64,000 nucleotides of DNA from Thiotrichaceae bacterium. GTDB taxonomy: Bacteria > Pseudomonadota > Gammaproteobacteria > Beggiatoales > Beggiatoaceae. Within the stretch, counting starts at the first letter, position 1. Each line of letters begins with the position of its first letter. Position numbers and translations under genes: made by a program. The stretch lies in contig JAABRD010000032.1 in NCBI GenBank assembly GCA_011391085.1, forward strand, positions 1 through 64,000, read 5' to 3'. A model generated the notes under the pieces. It did not search any database and was not told the origin of the DNA. It saw only the letters and a program-made list of their open reading frames with translations. Of this stretch, positions 47,085 to 57,400 are shown piece after piece.

Positions 47085-47420
47085 GTGAAAGACAGGAGTA
47101 GAATTATAACAAAGAAAGGGAAGGTTGCTACCCCTGGCACGGGAAAAAAATGGGTGGCGTTTTTGGATTTATGTGTCAAACAAGATCTGCTAAACTATCT
47201 CCTCTTGACTTTGAGAATTGGTTTAATAGCCGACCCATTTACCCTTTGGCAACACATTTTAGAGGTGCAACGTATGGATGTTTATGAACTTGGCCAACAT
47301 GAGGCCGTGATACCCTATATTGAACAGTATTTTCAAGCCTACCCAGAGGATTTGAAACGCATGTCTCTGACCCATGCGCTGTTGGCAGAACAGCTAAAGA
47401 ATAAAGGGCACCGAAATTAA
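47085..47420 (+). CDS. Hypothetical ORF of doubtful status
   Basis: A 111-residue ORF. The last 45 residues (MDVYELGQHEAVIPYIEQYF ... LAEQLKNKG) look like a real helical protein end and could start at the ATG at 47274. The first part is not convincing. It may be a gene fragment. It is divergent from the frameshifted ATPase gene. Confidence 0.3.
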   Translation: MKDRSRIITKKGKVATPGTGKKWVAFLDLCVKQDLLNYLLLTLRIGLIADPFTLWQHILEVQRMDVYELGQHEAVIPYIEQYFQAYPEDLKRMSLTHALLAEQLKNKGHRN

Positions 47421-47424
47421 CATA

Positions 47425-47630
47425 CAGGTGGACTAGAGGCTTTAGCCGGTGGAGGCAGAACATAATCAAATGGCGGGGAACGGCCCCCGGCTGAAGCCTC
47501 TAGTCCACCGCTATTTTAATTCTTTGGCCGCTTTAATTCCTTAACTGAATGGCATTGCCGCTGTCACCGGCTAAAGCCTCTAGTCCGGCGCCTCTAGTCC
47601 GGCGCCTCTAGTCCGGCGCCTCTAGTCCGG
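47425..47630. repeat. TTAGCCGG palindrome and 15-bp tandem tail
   Basis: A palindrome at 47425-47510, an S3 half (47542-47558), then a half repeat whose end GCGCCTCTAGTCCG is repeated four times in tandem to 47630. Confidence 0.8.
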
Positions 47631-47658
47631 TTTTGATTGGTTTTATTCCCCATTTTTC

Positions 47659-47823
47659 GGTAGTGATGCAATCTGGGTGAAATATCGTGCGGTTTCTCGT
47701 TGGTCTTGAACTGTGATTTAGATGATTAAATGAGGGCTATGAAAGGAGGATTGACTAATCAGAGTCCATCTGAAAATCATTCTAATCAGAGTTCAGACAG
47801 TACACCCACATTGCATCACTACC
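47659..47823. mobile_element. S1 MITE copy 8
   Basis: A 165-bp element with S1 ends and a perfect 8-bp duplication CATTTTTC (47651-47658, 47824-47831). It ends only 11 bases before the start codon of the NAD-kinase-like gene and keeps that frame open, producing a false N-terminal extension back to 47730. Confidence 0.93.
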
Positions 47824-47834
47824 CATTTTTCATT

Positions 47835-48821
47835 ATGAAACGTACCACCGAAAATAAAATTATCCTCGTCGTGCGCCATACTCGTACCGATGAGTTAAAA
47901 TCTCGCTTTAACACGTTAGGGCAAGCCAAGTTTTATGTCGAACACCAAGGCGCTGACTTTTCTGATTATCTGCAAGAGGATGAACAATATAAACAAGCCA
48001 TCGTCACGGTTCAAAATCTGTTAAGTCGCCAGGGACGAGTGCATTTGTTACAACGGGACTTTTTGGCCAATTTCGTCTTTGGTAAGCAAGATCTAGTGGT
48101 GGTGTTAGGACCCGACGGTTTAGTGGCTAACACGGTTAAATATTTAAACGGTCAACCGGTCATTGGCGTCAATCCTGACCCGCGTCGTTGGGAAGGGGTG
48201 TTGTTACCTTTTCAAGTAAAGGATTTGACTCACCTGCTTCCCGAAGTCTTTGCGAAACGGCGTCTCCTCAAGGAGGTGACGATGGCCAAAGTGACTTTAA
48301 ACAATGGGCAGGTGTTATATGCTGTCAATGATTTATTCATTGGTCCCAAAACGCATCTCTCGGCCCGTTATCTGTTAAAAATCGGCGGAGAAGAAGAAAC
48401 TCAATCTTCTAGTGGCATCATCGTATCCACCGGACTGGGTTCCACCGGTTGGTTTAAAAGTTTGGTGGCAGGTGCAACAGGAATGGCCCAAGCATTGTTG
48501 CAGGACGGCAAATTGGGAAGGTTAGGGAGAGTAGAACCTTCGACGGGACGACTCAGCGACGTGTTTTTATGTGATTGTCAATTTCCCTGGGATGCGGATT
48601 ATTTACACTTTACGGTCCGAGAACCGTTTCCCAGTACGACTTCCCAAGCTAATATTGTGTTTGGTAAAATCACCGTCAATCAGCCTTTGGTATTAATTTC
48701 TCAAATGGCAGAACAAGGCGTGATTTTCAGTGATGGCATAGAACATGACTTTTTGGAATTTAACTCAGGGACGCAGGCCACTGTCGGGTTGGCGGAAAAG
48801 CGCGGCTATTTGGTGAGTTGA
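47835..48821 (+). CDS. NAD-kinase-like protein
   Basis: A 328-residue protein resembling ATP-NAD kinases (COG0061). The usual GGDGT/N loop appears as VVLGPDGLVANTVKYL. GVNPDPRRWEGVLLPF and STGLGSTGWFKSL (compare TPTGSTAY) follow, then a beta-rich C-terminal part. The Asp of GPDG is kept but the preceding Gly is replaced, so kinase activity is uncertain. It could act on another diphosphonucleotide or lipid. The native ribosome site is not visible because a MITE ends just before the ATG. Confidence 0.75.
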   Translation: MKRTTENKIILVVRHTRTDELKSRFNTLGQAKFYVEHQGADFSDYLQEDEQYKQAIVTVQNLLSRQGRVHLLQRDFLANFVFGKQDLVVVLGPDGLVANTVKYLNGQPVIGVNPDPRRWEGVLLPFQVKDLTHLLPEVFAKRRLLKEVTMAKVTLNNGQVLYAVNDLFIGPKTHLSARYLLKIGGEEETQSSSGIIVSTGLGSTGWFKSLVAGATGMAQALLQDGKLGRLGRVEPSTGRLSDVFLCDCQFPWDADYLHFTVREPFPSTTSQANIVFGKITVNQPLVLISQMAEQGVIFSDGIEHDFLEFNSGTQATVGLAEKRGYLVS

Positions 48822-48878
48822 ATGAGAGTATTTCAGGAGGACTGACGCACTCACTCCACCCCAACCCTCCCCGCCCAT

Positions 48879-49112
48879 GGAGTCATTCCCCCCCGCGTGC
48901 GGGGGGGCTAGGGGGGGTGTCAACTCAACGAGTTACCAAAACAGTTGCGTAAGTCCTGGAGTCATTCCCCCCGCGTGCGGGGGGGCTAGGGGGGGTGTCA
49001 ACTCAACGAGTTACCAAAACAGTTGCGTAAGTCCTGGAGTCATTCCCCCCGCGTGCGGGGGGCTAGGGGGGGTGTCAACTCAACGAGTTACCAAAACAGT
49101 TGCGTAAGTCCT
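48879..49112. repeat. Three 80-bp direct repeats
   Basis: Units starting at 48879, 48958 and 49036, each containing GGAGTCATTCCCCCCGCGTG, GGGGGGTGTCAACTCAACG and GTTACCAAAACAGTTGCG. Followed by an AAAGCGTAGCTTTGCAAAGC hairpin (49129-49156). The open frame through it is an artefact. Confidence 0.85.
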
Positions 49113-49180
49113 GTTCAGGAATAAGTTCAAAGCGTAGCTTTGCAAAGCTACGCTTTTTCCTTCTAAAGTGTTACTATTTA

Positions 49181-49282
49181 GGACTTACGCAACCGCCGGT
49201 CTTTACCCCCCCCGCCCCCCCCGTACACGGGTGGACTCCCTCCCCGCGTGCGGGGGGTAAAAACCGGCGGTTGCGTAAGTCC
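49181..49282. repeat. AGGACTTACGCAACCGCCGG element
   Basis: 20-bp inverted ends AGGACTTACGCAACCGCCGG enclose the CCCCGTACACGGG / CCCCGCGTGCGGGG interior also found in S2 elements. The GTTGCGTAAGTCCT end also closes each 80-bp repeat nearby. Confidence 0.8.
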
Positions 49283-49388
49283 TGTATTATTTTGTCGTTT
49301 TGGAACATTTTCCATTGAATTTTTCACTTATGAGCCTTATTAAGGGACTTAACGCTCTATCTTCCACTCTCTCTCTCTAATAACTGTT

Positions 49389-50546
49389 ATGCAAAAAGGT
49401 ACTTTACTCATCGTTGACGACGTTCCCGCCAATCTAAGTGTTCTATCCGAATTTTTAAGCGAAACCGGTTTTAAAGTGTTGGTCACTCAAGACGGTAGTC
49501 GTGCTATTAAAAAAGCGGAACATGTTCATCCTGACTTGATTTTATTGGATGTCATGATGCCTAGTATGGATGGTTTTCAAGTTTGTCGAATCCTCAAGTC
49601 GAAGGATAGCACCAAGGACATTCCTGTGATTTTTATGACCGCGTTGGCAGACACCATAGACAAGATAAAGGGATTTTCGCTAGGTGCGGCTGATTATATT
49701 ACCAAACCGATTCAGCATGAAGAGGTTTTGGCCCGTATTAATACGCACTTGAATCTGCGTCGGTTGCAACAAGAGGCACAGTCTCATACCGTAGAACTCG
49801 AAAAACGTAATCAGGAGTTGGAAGCTTTTGCGAGGACGGTTGCCCATGATTTGAAAAATCCTTTAAACTTGGTTATCAATTATACCGAATCGGTGTTAGA
49901 AGACTACCCGCCAGGCACGCCGATGGGAACGGATGCCACACAACAACTGCAAACCGTTCTGCAAGTGGGGCGAAAAATGGTGACTATTATTGACGCTTTA
50001 CTTTTATTGGCGGGTGTTTCCAAACAGCGCGAAGTGAAATCGCAGCCGCTAGAGATGTCTGGCATTTTGTCGCAAGTGATACAACAACGGTTAGAACACT
50101 TGATTAAAGAATATCATGGGCAGGTGAAATTACCCGATTCTTGGCCTATAGCTTATGGTTATGCGCCGTGGGTGGAGGAGATTTGGGCGAATTATGTAAG
50201 TAATGCTTTAAAATATGGGGGACAACCGCCTTGCGTGGAATTAGGTGCTTCTTTAGAAACGTCGGGGATGGTACGTTTTTGGGTCCGGGATAACGGTCAT
50301 GGTCTTTCCCCAGAAGCCCAGAAGCAGTTGTTCACGCCCTTTACTCGTTTGCATCAAGACCGTGCGGAAGGACATGGGTTAGGGTTGTCTATTGTGCAAC
50401 AAGTGGTAGAAAAATTGGGTGGACAAGTAGGGGTAGAAAGTGTCTTGGGGCAGGGGAGTGTGTTTTATTTTACTTTGCCTGCCATCGGTGTAGGAGAAGA
50501 GAAAGTGGTTCAGATAGAGGAGGGGGAAGTAGTCGAAAATGGTTAA
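49389..50546 (+). CDS. Response regulator-histidine kinase (REC-HisKA-HATPase)
   Basis: A 385-residue soluble protein. REC domain (1-120) with phospho-acceptor Asp54 (LILLDVMMPSMDG). A coiled coil follows. HisKA has His153 (VAHDLKNPL), and the HATPase_c has N (YVSNALKYG), G1 (VRDNGHGL) and G2 (HGLGLSIV) boxes. No sensor or membrane segment, so it takes its input through REC. No adjacent regulator. Confidence 0.93.
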   Translation: MQKGTLLIVDDVPANLSVLSEFLSETGFKVLVTQDGSRAIKKAEHVHPDLILLDVMMPSMDGFQVCRILKSKDSTKDIPVIFMTALADTIDKIKGFSLGAADYITKPIQHEEVLARINTHLNLRRLQQEAQSHTVELEKRNQELEAFARTVAHDLKNPLNLVINYTESVLEDYPPGTPMGTDATQQLQTVLQVGRKMVTIIDALLLLAGVSKQREVKSQPLEMSGILSQVIQQRLEHLIKEYHGQVKLPDSWPIAYGYAPWVEEIWANYVSNALKYGGQPPCVELGASLETSGMVRFWVRDNGHGLSPEAQKQLFTPFTRLHQDRAEGHGLGLSIVQQVVEKLGGQVGVESVLGQGSVFYFTLPAIGVGEEKVVQIEEGEVVENG

Positions 50547-50876
50547 CCAGGTAGGGGGGTAACTGGGTGGCACTGAAATTTTCTCTCGTTCCCTCAGCGG
50601 AGTTGAAGTGGCAAAGGAATTAACACAGCGAAGGAATTAACACAGCGTTGGACTAGAGGCTTCAGCCGGTGGCCGTTCCCGGCCCCATTTAATTATGTTC
50701 TGCCCCCCACCGGCTAAAGCCTCTAGTCCACCTGTCGGTTAATTTCGGAGGACTTTTTTCCTTAACTTAATGGCATTGAGGCTTCCGCCGGTGGAGGTTG
50801 GCACACGACCGCAAGCAGATGGCCAACCCCTACCGGCTGAAGCCGTAAGTCCGGTAGGACGTTCAAGTTTTTCTAG
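50547..50876. repeat. TTAGCCGG palindromes before the chemoreceptor gene
   Basis: A palindrome at 50648-50732, an S3 half (50759-50777), and a second palindrome of the same type at 50779-50852 (GAGGCTTCCGCCGGTGG ... ACCGGCTGAAGCC). No gene is seen. Confidence 0.8.
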
Positions 50877-53264
50877 TTAAAAGTCTTCCCACCCTTCCTC
50901 CGTATGCAAAGAATGCAACCTCGATGAAGCCGCCACAGATTTCGTTGTCGATTCCTTTGCGGTTAACGTCGTTCCGACTTTGGAATGAACCGGTGGTGTG
51001 GGAGAAACCGGCTTCCCTTTGTGATCTTGCCTAGAGGCTGAATTTGTCACTTTGGCTAACTGTCCAATTTGAAAAAACGCTACCTGTTGATTCAGATGTT
51101 GCACTTGTACGCGCATACTTTCACCGGCGGAAGCAGCTTGTTCTACCAATGCCGCATTTTGTTGAGTCATCTCATCCATCTGGGTAATCGCTTTATTCAC
51201 CTGGTGAATCCCAGAGGCTTGTTCTTGACTGGCGGCGGCAATTTCAGAAATGATGTCACTCACTTTTTTGACCGCCGTAACAATTTCTTCTAACGTCTTT
51301 CCAGACTGGTTGACCAATTTGGTGCCCTCTTCGACTTTGGTCACACTGTCACGGATTAACTCCTTAATTTCTTTCGCGGCGGCCGCACTGCGTTGGGCGA
51401 GATTGCGCACTTCGGCTGCTACCACTGCAAAGCCGCGGCCTTGTTCACCCGCACGGGCGGCTTCTACTGCCGCATTTAAAGCCAATAGGTTAGTTTGGAA
51501 GGCAATCCCGTCGATCACGCTGATAATGTCGCCCACTTTGCTACTGCTACGACTGATTTCTGTCATTGCATCTACAGCGGCGCCGACCACTTCTCCTCCT
51601 TGGGTGGCCCGGTCTCTGGCACTCATGGCTAATTGAGTGGCTTGCCGGGCATTGTCCGCATTTTGTTGCACGGTCCCTGTCATCTCCTCCATACTGGCCG
51701 CCGTCTCCTCCAACGACGCCGCTTGTTGTTCAGTGCGTTGACTTAACGCCAAATTTCCTTGCGAAATCTCCTCGGCAGCTTCGTTGACTGCATCGGCGGT
51801 TTGCTTAATCACCGTGATAATTTCGGTCAACTGTTTGATGGTGCTATTCACATCATCTTTCAATTGTTCCAGCACTCCACGATAATTTTTCTCAATGGTT
51901 CGGGTCAAATCACCACGCGACATGGCGGTAAACACGCGCATGATTTCGTCCACCATGCCTTGGGTAAACTCCAACGTTTGATTGATGCTGTCACTAACCG
52001 TTGTGAAAAATCCAGATTTGTTATTTAAGTCAATCCGTTGCGTAAAATCGCCTTGCGACGCCGCATGAGTGACTGTATTGATTTCTTGTTCGGTAGCAAC
52101 TTCCACCGTGCGATTGGTGAACTCAATGACCATGCCTAATCGTTCTCCTTCATTATTAATAACGGGCGTGATAATGTGGTCCAGAATGACTTCTCCAATG
52201 GCTACTCTCGTATGATGGCTAGTTGCCAAGTGTCCTAATAATTCACGCTGATGGGCAGGTTGCTTATGAAAAAAATCTACGTTGCTACCTTTCAACTGGG
52301 CTGCTTGAAATTGAGGCAATACCTTGCGTATCTTACTCTCTTCCGTTTTGAACAACAGGTTAGCGGCGGCGTTGAGATAGATGACTTCATATTGGTTATT
52401 CGTAATCAACACCGCAGTGGTGGCGTTATCCAAAGCGCGATTGATACGCAAGGCTTCCTCTGCAATATGTTTATCCTCTGCGATGCGTTCCCGTAACCGA
52501 TTTTGCATTTTGGCAAGGGCCATCAAGACTTGTCCGGTTTCATTGGAGGAGATATTCGAAATGGGATTATCTAAACGTCCTTCGGCAATCCCGTTAGCTA
52601 CGGTAACTGCCAAATTTAAAGGCGTGGTAATCGCACGAGTTAACCGGAACGCCAGCCAGATGGCCAGTAGAGTGACGGTAATCACGATGCCCAGCATCCA
52701 TACAGAAGTCTGCTTCGCTTGCGCCTCGGCATCTTCCATAAAGGACTTCGCTTTGTCGTCGGAAAACTCCATCATCTTGGTCAATAGGTCTTGCAGTTTG
52801 CCAAAATGACCAATACCTTTGCCTTTCAGAATCCATTCGGTGGACTGGTCCTTGGTGCCCGCCCGTGAGGAGGTAATGATGTCGTCACGAACAGATTTCC
52901 AACCGGTAAATAATTTTTCCAGTTCCTCCACGTCCGTTTGGTCGCCCAGGAAGTGTTTTTTAGTCAGGGCAATTTTATCAAAGACTTCCTTTTCTAGCGC
53001 GTCCACTTTTTGATCAGCGGTTTCCAGTTCTGTTTCATTCCGCGCTAACACGGTATCTTTGATGCGACTACGCATTTCAAAGATGTTGGTACGGATTTCC
53101 CGCAACACTTTGCTAACCATGAAGGGATGGTCGTATAATTCGGTGGTGAGGGTTGACAGTCGGTGCATCTGCCACACGGAAAATCCTCCTACGCCGATGA
53201 TAAACATGACCATAAGGCCAAAACCAAGAAATAAACGGGTGCGAACTTTGAGATTGTGGAACAT
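50877..53264 (-). CDS. Methyl-accepting chemotaxis protein
   Basis: A 795-residue protein. Membrane helices at about 12-32 and 187-209 bracket a periplasmic four-helix sensor domain ([20 protein letters not shown]). HAMP follows, then a PAS domain (about 275-385; [20 protein letters not shown]), a second HAMP-like segment, and the long signalling hairpin with the CheA/CheW tip [20 protein letters not shown]. The C terminus GWEDF matches the xWxxF tether that recruits CheR/CheB. It senses through both the periplasmic and PAS domains; the ligands are unknown. Confidence 0.95.
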   Translation of the reverse strand: MFHNLKVRTRLFLGFGLMVMFIIGVGGFSVWQMHRLSTLTTELYDHPFMVSKVLREIRTNIFEMRSRIKDTVLARNETELETADQKVDALEKEVFDKIALTKKHFLGDQTDVEELEKLFTGWKSVRDDIITSSRAGTKDQSTEWILKGKGIGHFGKLQDLLTKMMEFSDDKAKSFMEDAEAQAKQTSVWMLGIVITVTLLAIWLAFRLTRAITTPLNLAVTVANGIAEGRLDNPISNISSNETGQVLMALAKMQNRLRERIAEDKHIAEEALRINRALDNATTAVLITNNQYEVIYLNAAANLLFKTEESKIRKVLPQFQAAQLKGSNVDFFHKQPAHQRELLGHLATSHHTRVAIGEVILDHIITPVINNEGERLGMVIEFTNRTVEVATEQEINTVTHAASQGDFTQRIDLNNKSGFFTTVSDSINQTLEFTQGMVDEIMRVFTAMSRGDLTRTIEKNYRGVLEQLKDDVNSTIKQLTEIITVIKQTADAVNEAAEEISQGNLALSQRTEQQAASLEETAASMEEMTGTVQQNADNARQATQLAMSARDRATQGGEVVGAAVDAMTEISRSSSKVGDIISVIDGIAFQTNLLALNAAVEAARAGEQGRGFAVVAAEVRNLAQRSAAAAKEIKELIRDSVTKVEEGTKLVNQSGKTLEEIVTAVKKVSDIISEIAAASQEQASGIHQVNKAITQMDEMTQQNAALVEQAASAGESMRVQVQHLNQQVAFFQIGQLAKVTNSASRQDHKGKPVSPTPPVHSKVGTTLTAKESTTKSVAASSRLHSLHTEEGWEDF

Positions 53265-53322
53265 AGGTTGTAAATGAAAAATGGAAAATGGAAAATGGAA
53301 AATGGACTAGAGGCTTTAGCCG

Positions 53323-53436
53323 CAATGCCATTAAGTTAAGGTAGGGTGCGTCCTACGCACCATTTTTGAAACCGCATCACGTCTAATCGGTGCGTAGGAC
53401 GCCCGCTACCCGTTACGCTTAACTTAATGGCATTGA
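53323..53436. repeat. S3 element with GTAGGGTGCGTCCTACGC interior
   Basis: CAATGCCATTAAGTTAAGG / CTTAACTTAATGGCATTG ends. The interior arms GTAGGGTGCGTCCTACGCAC and GGTGCGTAGGACGCCCGCTAC differ from the TTAGCCGG interior of other S3 copies. It is itself inserted in a TTAGCCGG palindrome whose arms lie at 53304-53322 and 53437-53473. Confidence 0.8.
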
Positions 53437-53491
53437 GGCTTTAGCCGGTGAATATGGCACGTCCCCGGCTAAATCTTCAGAAAGTTGTGAA

Positions 53492-53872
53492 CTACCGAAA
53501 TTCTATTCTCATTTCTGGTAAGTTGATGACCGCATGGGCACGAAGAAGAAAATCCATCCCTAAAATGCCTTTTATTTCAAAACCATAAGCCATTTTACCT
53601 ACTTCTATCTGAAAGTTAGGCAGGCAACATTGACCCACCTGCAAACAATCTACCATGCGCGTAAAAACGACTTCTGTACCACCCACTCCGCAGATAGTAT
53701 GAAGAATATCTTGTGGTTCTGCGATAATTTTAACTAAGGCAACTTCGTCAGCCGCTAAAATGGTAGCAGCGGCGCCTGTGTCAATCAGTACGTTTGAAAT
53801 CTCCATCATTTGTCCTTGATAAGCCAACGTGACTTTGGCAAAAATCAGGTTATGTCTAAGTTCTAGTTGCAT
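53492..53872 (-). CDS. Retropepsin-like aspartic protease
   Basis: A 126-residue single-domain clan AA protease. The catalytic motif LIDTGAAATIL is followed by the flap region and the hydrophobic ILGMDFLLRAHAVINL that completes the active site. Being half of a pepsin, it must work as a dimer. Its start overlaps the partner gene by 17 bases. Substrate unknown; possibly the partner itself. Confidence 0.88.
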   Translation of the reverse strand: MQLELRHNLIFAKVTLAYQGQMMEISNVLIDTGAAATILAADEVALVKIIAEPQDILHTICGVGGTEVVFTRMVDCLQVGQCCLPNFQIEVGKMAYGFEIKGILGMDFLLRAHAVINLPEMRIEFR

Positions 53873-54131
53873 TGCCTAACCCCACTCCTAACCATCGCCG
53901 TTCCCGAATATCTAATTCTTCACGACTGGTATGTACGAAATAAAATTCACGGGTGGGATATTGTTGATGAAAGTCATGATATTTTTCCAACGCCTCATGA
54001 CCATCTGAACAACGTTCAATGATAGCGAGGCGGTCAAGTTGCCGCTGACTATCAGGGGTAGTATGGGCTTGTAAGGCTTCCACCACAAGCCATTGATTGG
54101 GGTAACTGTGACGTATTTCAGACCAATTCAT
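53856..54131 (-). CDS. Small partner of the retropepsin-like protease
   Basis: A 91-residue protein beginning MNWSEIRHSYPNQWLVVEAL, with IIERCSDGHEALEKYH and the C-terminal EFYFVHTSREELDIRERRW. From memory this arrangement, with the protease gene overlapping its end, recurs in cyanobacteria and filamentous sulfur bacteria. No catalytic motif is visible. The conserved order suggests a functional pair. Confidence 0.75.
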   Translation of the reverse strand: MNWSEIRHSYPNQWLVVEALQAHTTPDSQRQLDRLAIIERCSDGHEALEKYHDFHQQYPTREFYFVHTSREELDIRERRWLGVGLGNATRT

Positions 54132-54189
54132 AATAGTAAGTTTTCATTCTCTTTAGATTTAAAAAAGTTGGGGGTGAAAAGATGTGATC

Positions 54190-54248
54190 CAGGAGTCCAA
54201 AGCGTAGCTTTGTGTGTGCTACGGACAAAGCTACGCTTTGGACTCCTG
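54190..54248. repeat. CAGGAGTCCAAAGCGTAGCT palindrome
   Basis: Inverted repeat with CTACGGACAAAG in the right arm. Same family as 45215-45273. Confidence 0.85.
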
Positions 54249-54262
54249 AACAAACACGACAC

Positions 54263-54373
54263 TATAGTAATATTCATTCATTTTTGTACCCCCAGCCCCC
54301 CGCACGCAGGGGGGGTCACTCCCTCCCGTGTACGGGGGGCTGGGGGGTACAAGAATAAGTGAATATCACTATA
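54263..54373. mobile_element. S2 element with CCCCCGCACG/CGTGTACGGGGG interior
   Basis: Ends TATAGTAATATTCATTC / GTGAATATCACTATA, then TTTGTACCCCCAGCCCCC and its inverse. One-unit version of the tandem S2 element at 3753. Confidence 0.78.
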
Positions 54374-54457
54374 TCAAAAAAACTTGCCTGAAATCAACAA
54401 TCACTGCTATAATCATACCATATTCCAAAAAACTTGCAACCCTCTATCCTTAATCCT

Positions 54458-57400
54458 ATGTTTCAAAACCTTAAAATAACTACAAAATTATTCCTCAGTT
54501 TTGGCCTTTTGATAGCCTTAATGGCCTCGTTGGGCCTCTTTGCCTTGACCGAAATACGCAATTTATCTTCTCTCATCACTCAATTCTATCAACACCCTTT
54601 AACTGTTAGTAAGGCCGTCCGTGATGTCAATATCAATATTCTTAAAATACATCATCTGCTAGAGGATATGGCTATTGACGCCAAAGTGGCACCTGTAGAA
54701 ACGTCTTTACCGACTCTGTTAACCTATCAAAATCAAATTGTTGAACAATTGAATATGTTACAGCAACGTTATTTGGGCGATCCCAATGAGGTAACGACTT
54801 TACGTGACACGGTTGCCCAATGGAACTCTCTGTGCAATCACATCGTCCTGTTACTGAAGCAAGGTCATTCAGGGGAAGCATTGGCATTGATTCATGGCCA
54901 AAGTCTCCCGGCCGTGGCCCGCCTGGAAAACCAACTTAAAACCATCACCGATTTTGCGAATAACAAAGCCAATCTCCTCGTCAACAACGCTAACCTCCGG
55001 TTACACCATTCCTTGATAGGCATTGCTACTCACCTGTTCATTATCCTTCTGCTGGGAACCAGTGTTGCCGTTATCATTTCTCGCAGTATCACACGTTCTC
55101 TGCATTTAGCCATTCAAATCGCCAACAACATTGCCGCAGGCAATTTGAACACGCCCATTGACAACCACAATTCGTATGAAATTGGTCAATTCTTGCAAGC
55201 CTTGGCCAGTATGCAAACGCAATTACGTCACCGTATTCGGACCATCGAAAAAGTTCAAACGGCCTTGCACAAAAGTGAAACTCATTTGCAACAAGCCCAA
55301 AAAATGGCCAAAATGGGCACCTGGGAATGGAATTTGACAACCCACCATGAACAATGTTCCGAGGAACTCTGTGAAATGCTTGGAATGCCTCATCATGACC
55401 TCCTCCGTGGGCCCGATAACACAGTCCTAATTAACGGCACCACGGGTATTTCTCTCCAACATTTTATTCATCCCGATGACTTGGAACGGGTAAAACAATC
55501 ATTTACCCAAACCATGGACCGTCAAGTTGTTGTACAGGCAGAATTTCGCGTCATTCGTACAGATGGCCAAATTCTCCACGTCCAAGCGTTTGCCAAACTG
55601 ATCCAGGATACGATAGATAATTCGTTTCTGTTGCTGGTCAATTTTCAAGATATTACCGAACGCAAACGTGCCGAAGCGGTTTTAAAAGAACGTGAAAATA
55701 CGTTACGCACCATTTTGGAAGTCACTCAAGACACCGTCTGTATGATAAAACCTGATGGTACCCTCGTCCTCATCAATCCCACCGGTGCCCAGCGTTTAAA
55801 TAAACCAGTAGAAGACCTCGTAGGGCATTGTGTGTGGGACGTGCTACCACCCGAAGTAGTGGTTGACAGGAAGGCGGTTATAGAGGAGGTGACTCGTACC
55901 CAACAGACGATGGTGTATATTGACCAGCGGGAAAATCACTGGTTTGAGAGTATCAACTATCCTGTGGTTGATGACTCTCACCAGGTGACTCATGTGGCAG
56001 TATTTGCCCGTGACATTACGGAACGTAAACACATGGAAGAAGCTTTAACACAAGCCAATGAACGTTTTCTGACCGTGTTAAACAGTTTGGAATCGGCCAT
56101 TTATGTGGTTGACCCACACACTTGCGAAGTCTTGTTTGCCAATCAATATCTACAACAACGTCTAAACCGGGATAACATCATCGGTACACTCTGTTGGCAA
56201 ACCGTTTATCAGCAACCCGTCCCCTGTGATTTTTGTATTAATGACCAATTACTCACCTCGACCAAATTACCCAGAAAGGTCTATTCTTGGGAACTGCAAG
56301 ACCCGTTGACGAACCGTTGGTTGTTTATACGAAGTCATGCCATTCGCTGGACCGATGGACGTCTAGTGAGGTTAGACATTGCTACCGATATGACGGAACG
56401 CAAACAGATGGAAGAATGCCTACGGCAGTCTGAACAGAAATATCGACGACTCTATGAAACCATGCGCGATGGTTTCGTGGTCACCGACATGCAAGGACTC
56501 TTTTTACAGTTCAACCCAGTATTTCAACAAATGCTTGGATACTCCGCCGAAGAACTATGCCAGTTGACTTACCAGGATATTACTCCTTCACACTGGCAGA
56601 CGATGGAAGACCGGATTGTCAAAGAACAAGTGTTAGCCAGAGGCTATTCTGATGTCTATGAAAAAGAATACATCCGAAAGGACGGTTCACTGTTTCCCGT
56701 TGACCTCAGGATTCATTTACTGACCGATGCCGAAGGTCAAAGGACGGGCATGTGGGGCTTTGTCCGTGACATTACCGACCGCAAATGGATACAAGAAAAA
56801 TTGCGAGTGACTGGCGCCTATTATCGCAGTCTCATTGAAGCCAGTTTAGATCCCTTGGTGACCATTACTCGCGATGGCAAAATCAGCGATTTAAATGCGG
56901 CCACGGAATCCATCACGGGTTATTCCCGACGCGAATTGATTGGGAAAGATTTCTCCAATTACTTTACTCAACCAGACCAAGCGAAAATGGTGTATCAACA
57001 AGTCTTTCATGAAGGCATGGTACGTGACTATGAGTTGGCGATTCGGCATCGTGATGGACATGTGATACCAGTGCTATACAATGCCTCCGTCTATCGAGAT
57101 GAAGAAGGCGACGTGATAGGCGTATTTGCAGCCGCACGAGACATCACCGCCCAGAAGCGGGCCGAACTGGAACTTCGTCAATCCAAAGAGGCCGCAGAAA
57201 CCGCTAACCGTGCTAAAAGTGCCTTCCTGGCCAATATGAGTCATGAACTGCGCACCCCACTCAATGGCATTCTCGGCTACGCCCAAATTTTAAGTCGCGA
57301 TAAAAGTTTAACTTCTAAACAAAAAGGAGGCGTGGCGATTATTCAGCGCAGTGGTGAATACCTATTGACTTTGATAAATGACATTTTAGATTTATCTAAG

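Noticed and set aside
47730-47834. N-terminal extension of the NAD-kinase-like frame
   Set aside because: Encoded by S1 MITE copy 8; the native start is the ATG at 47835 after the target duplication.
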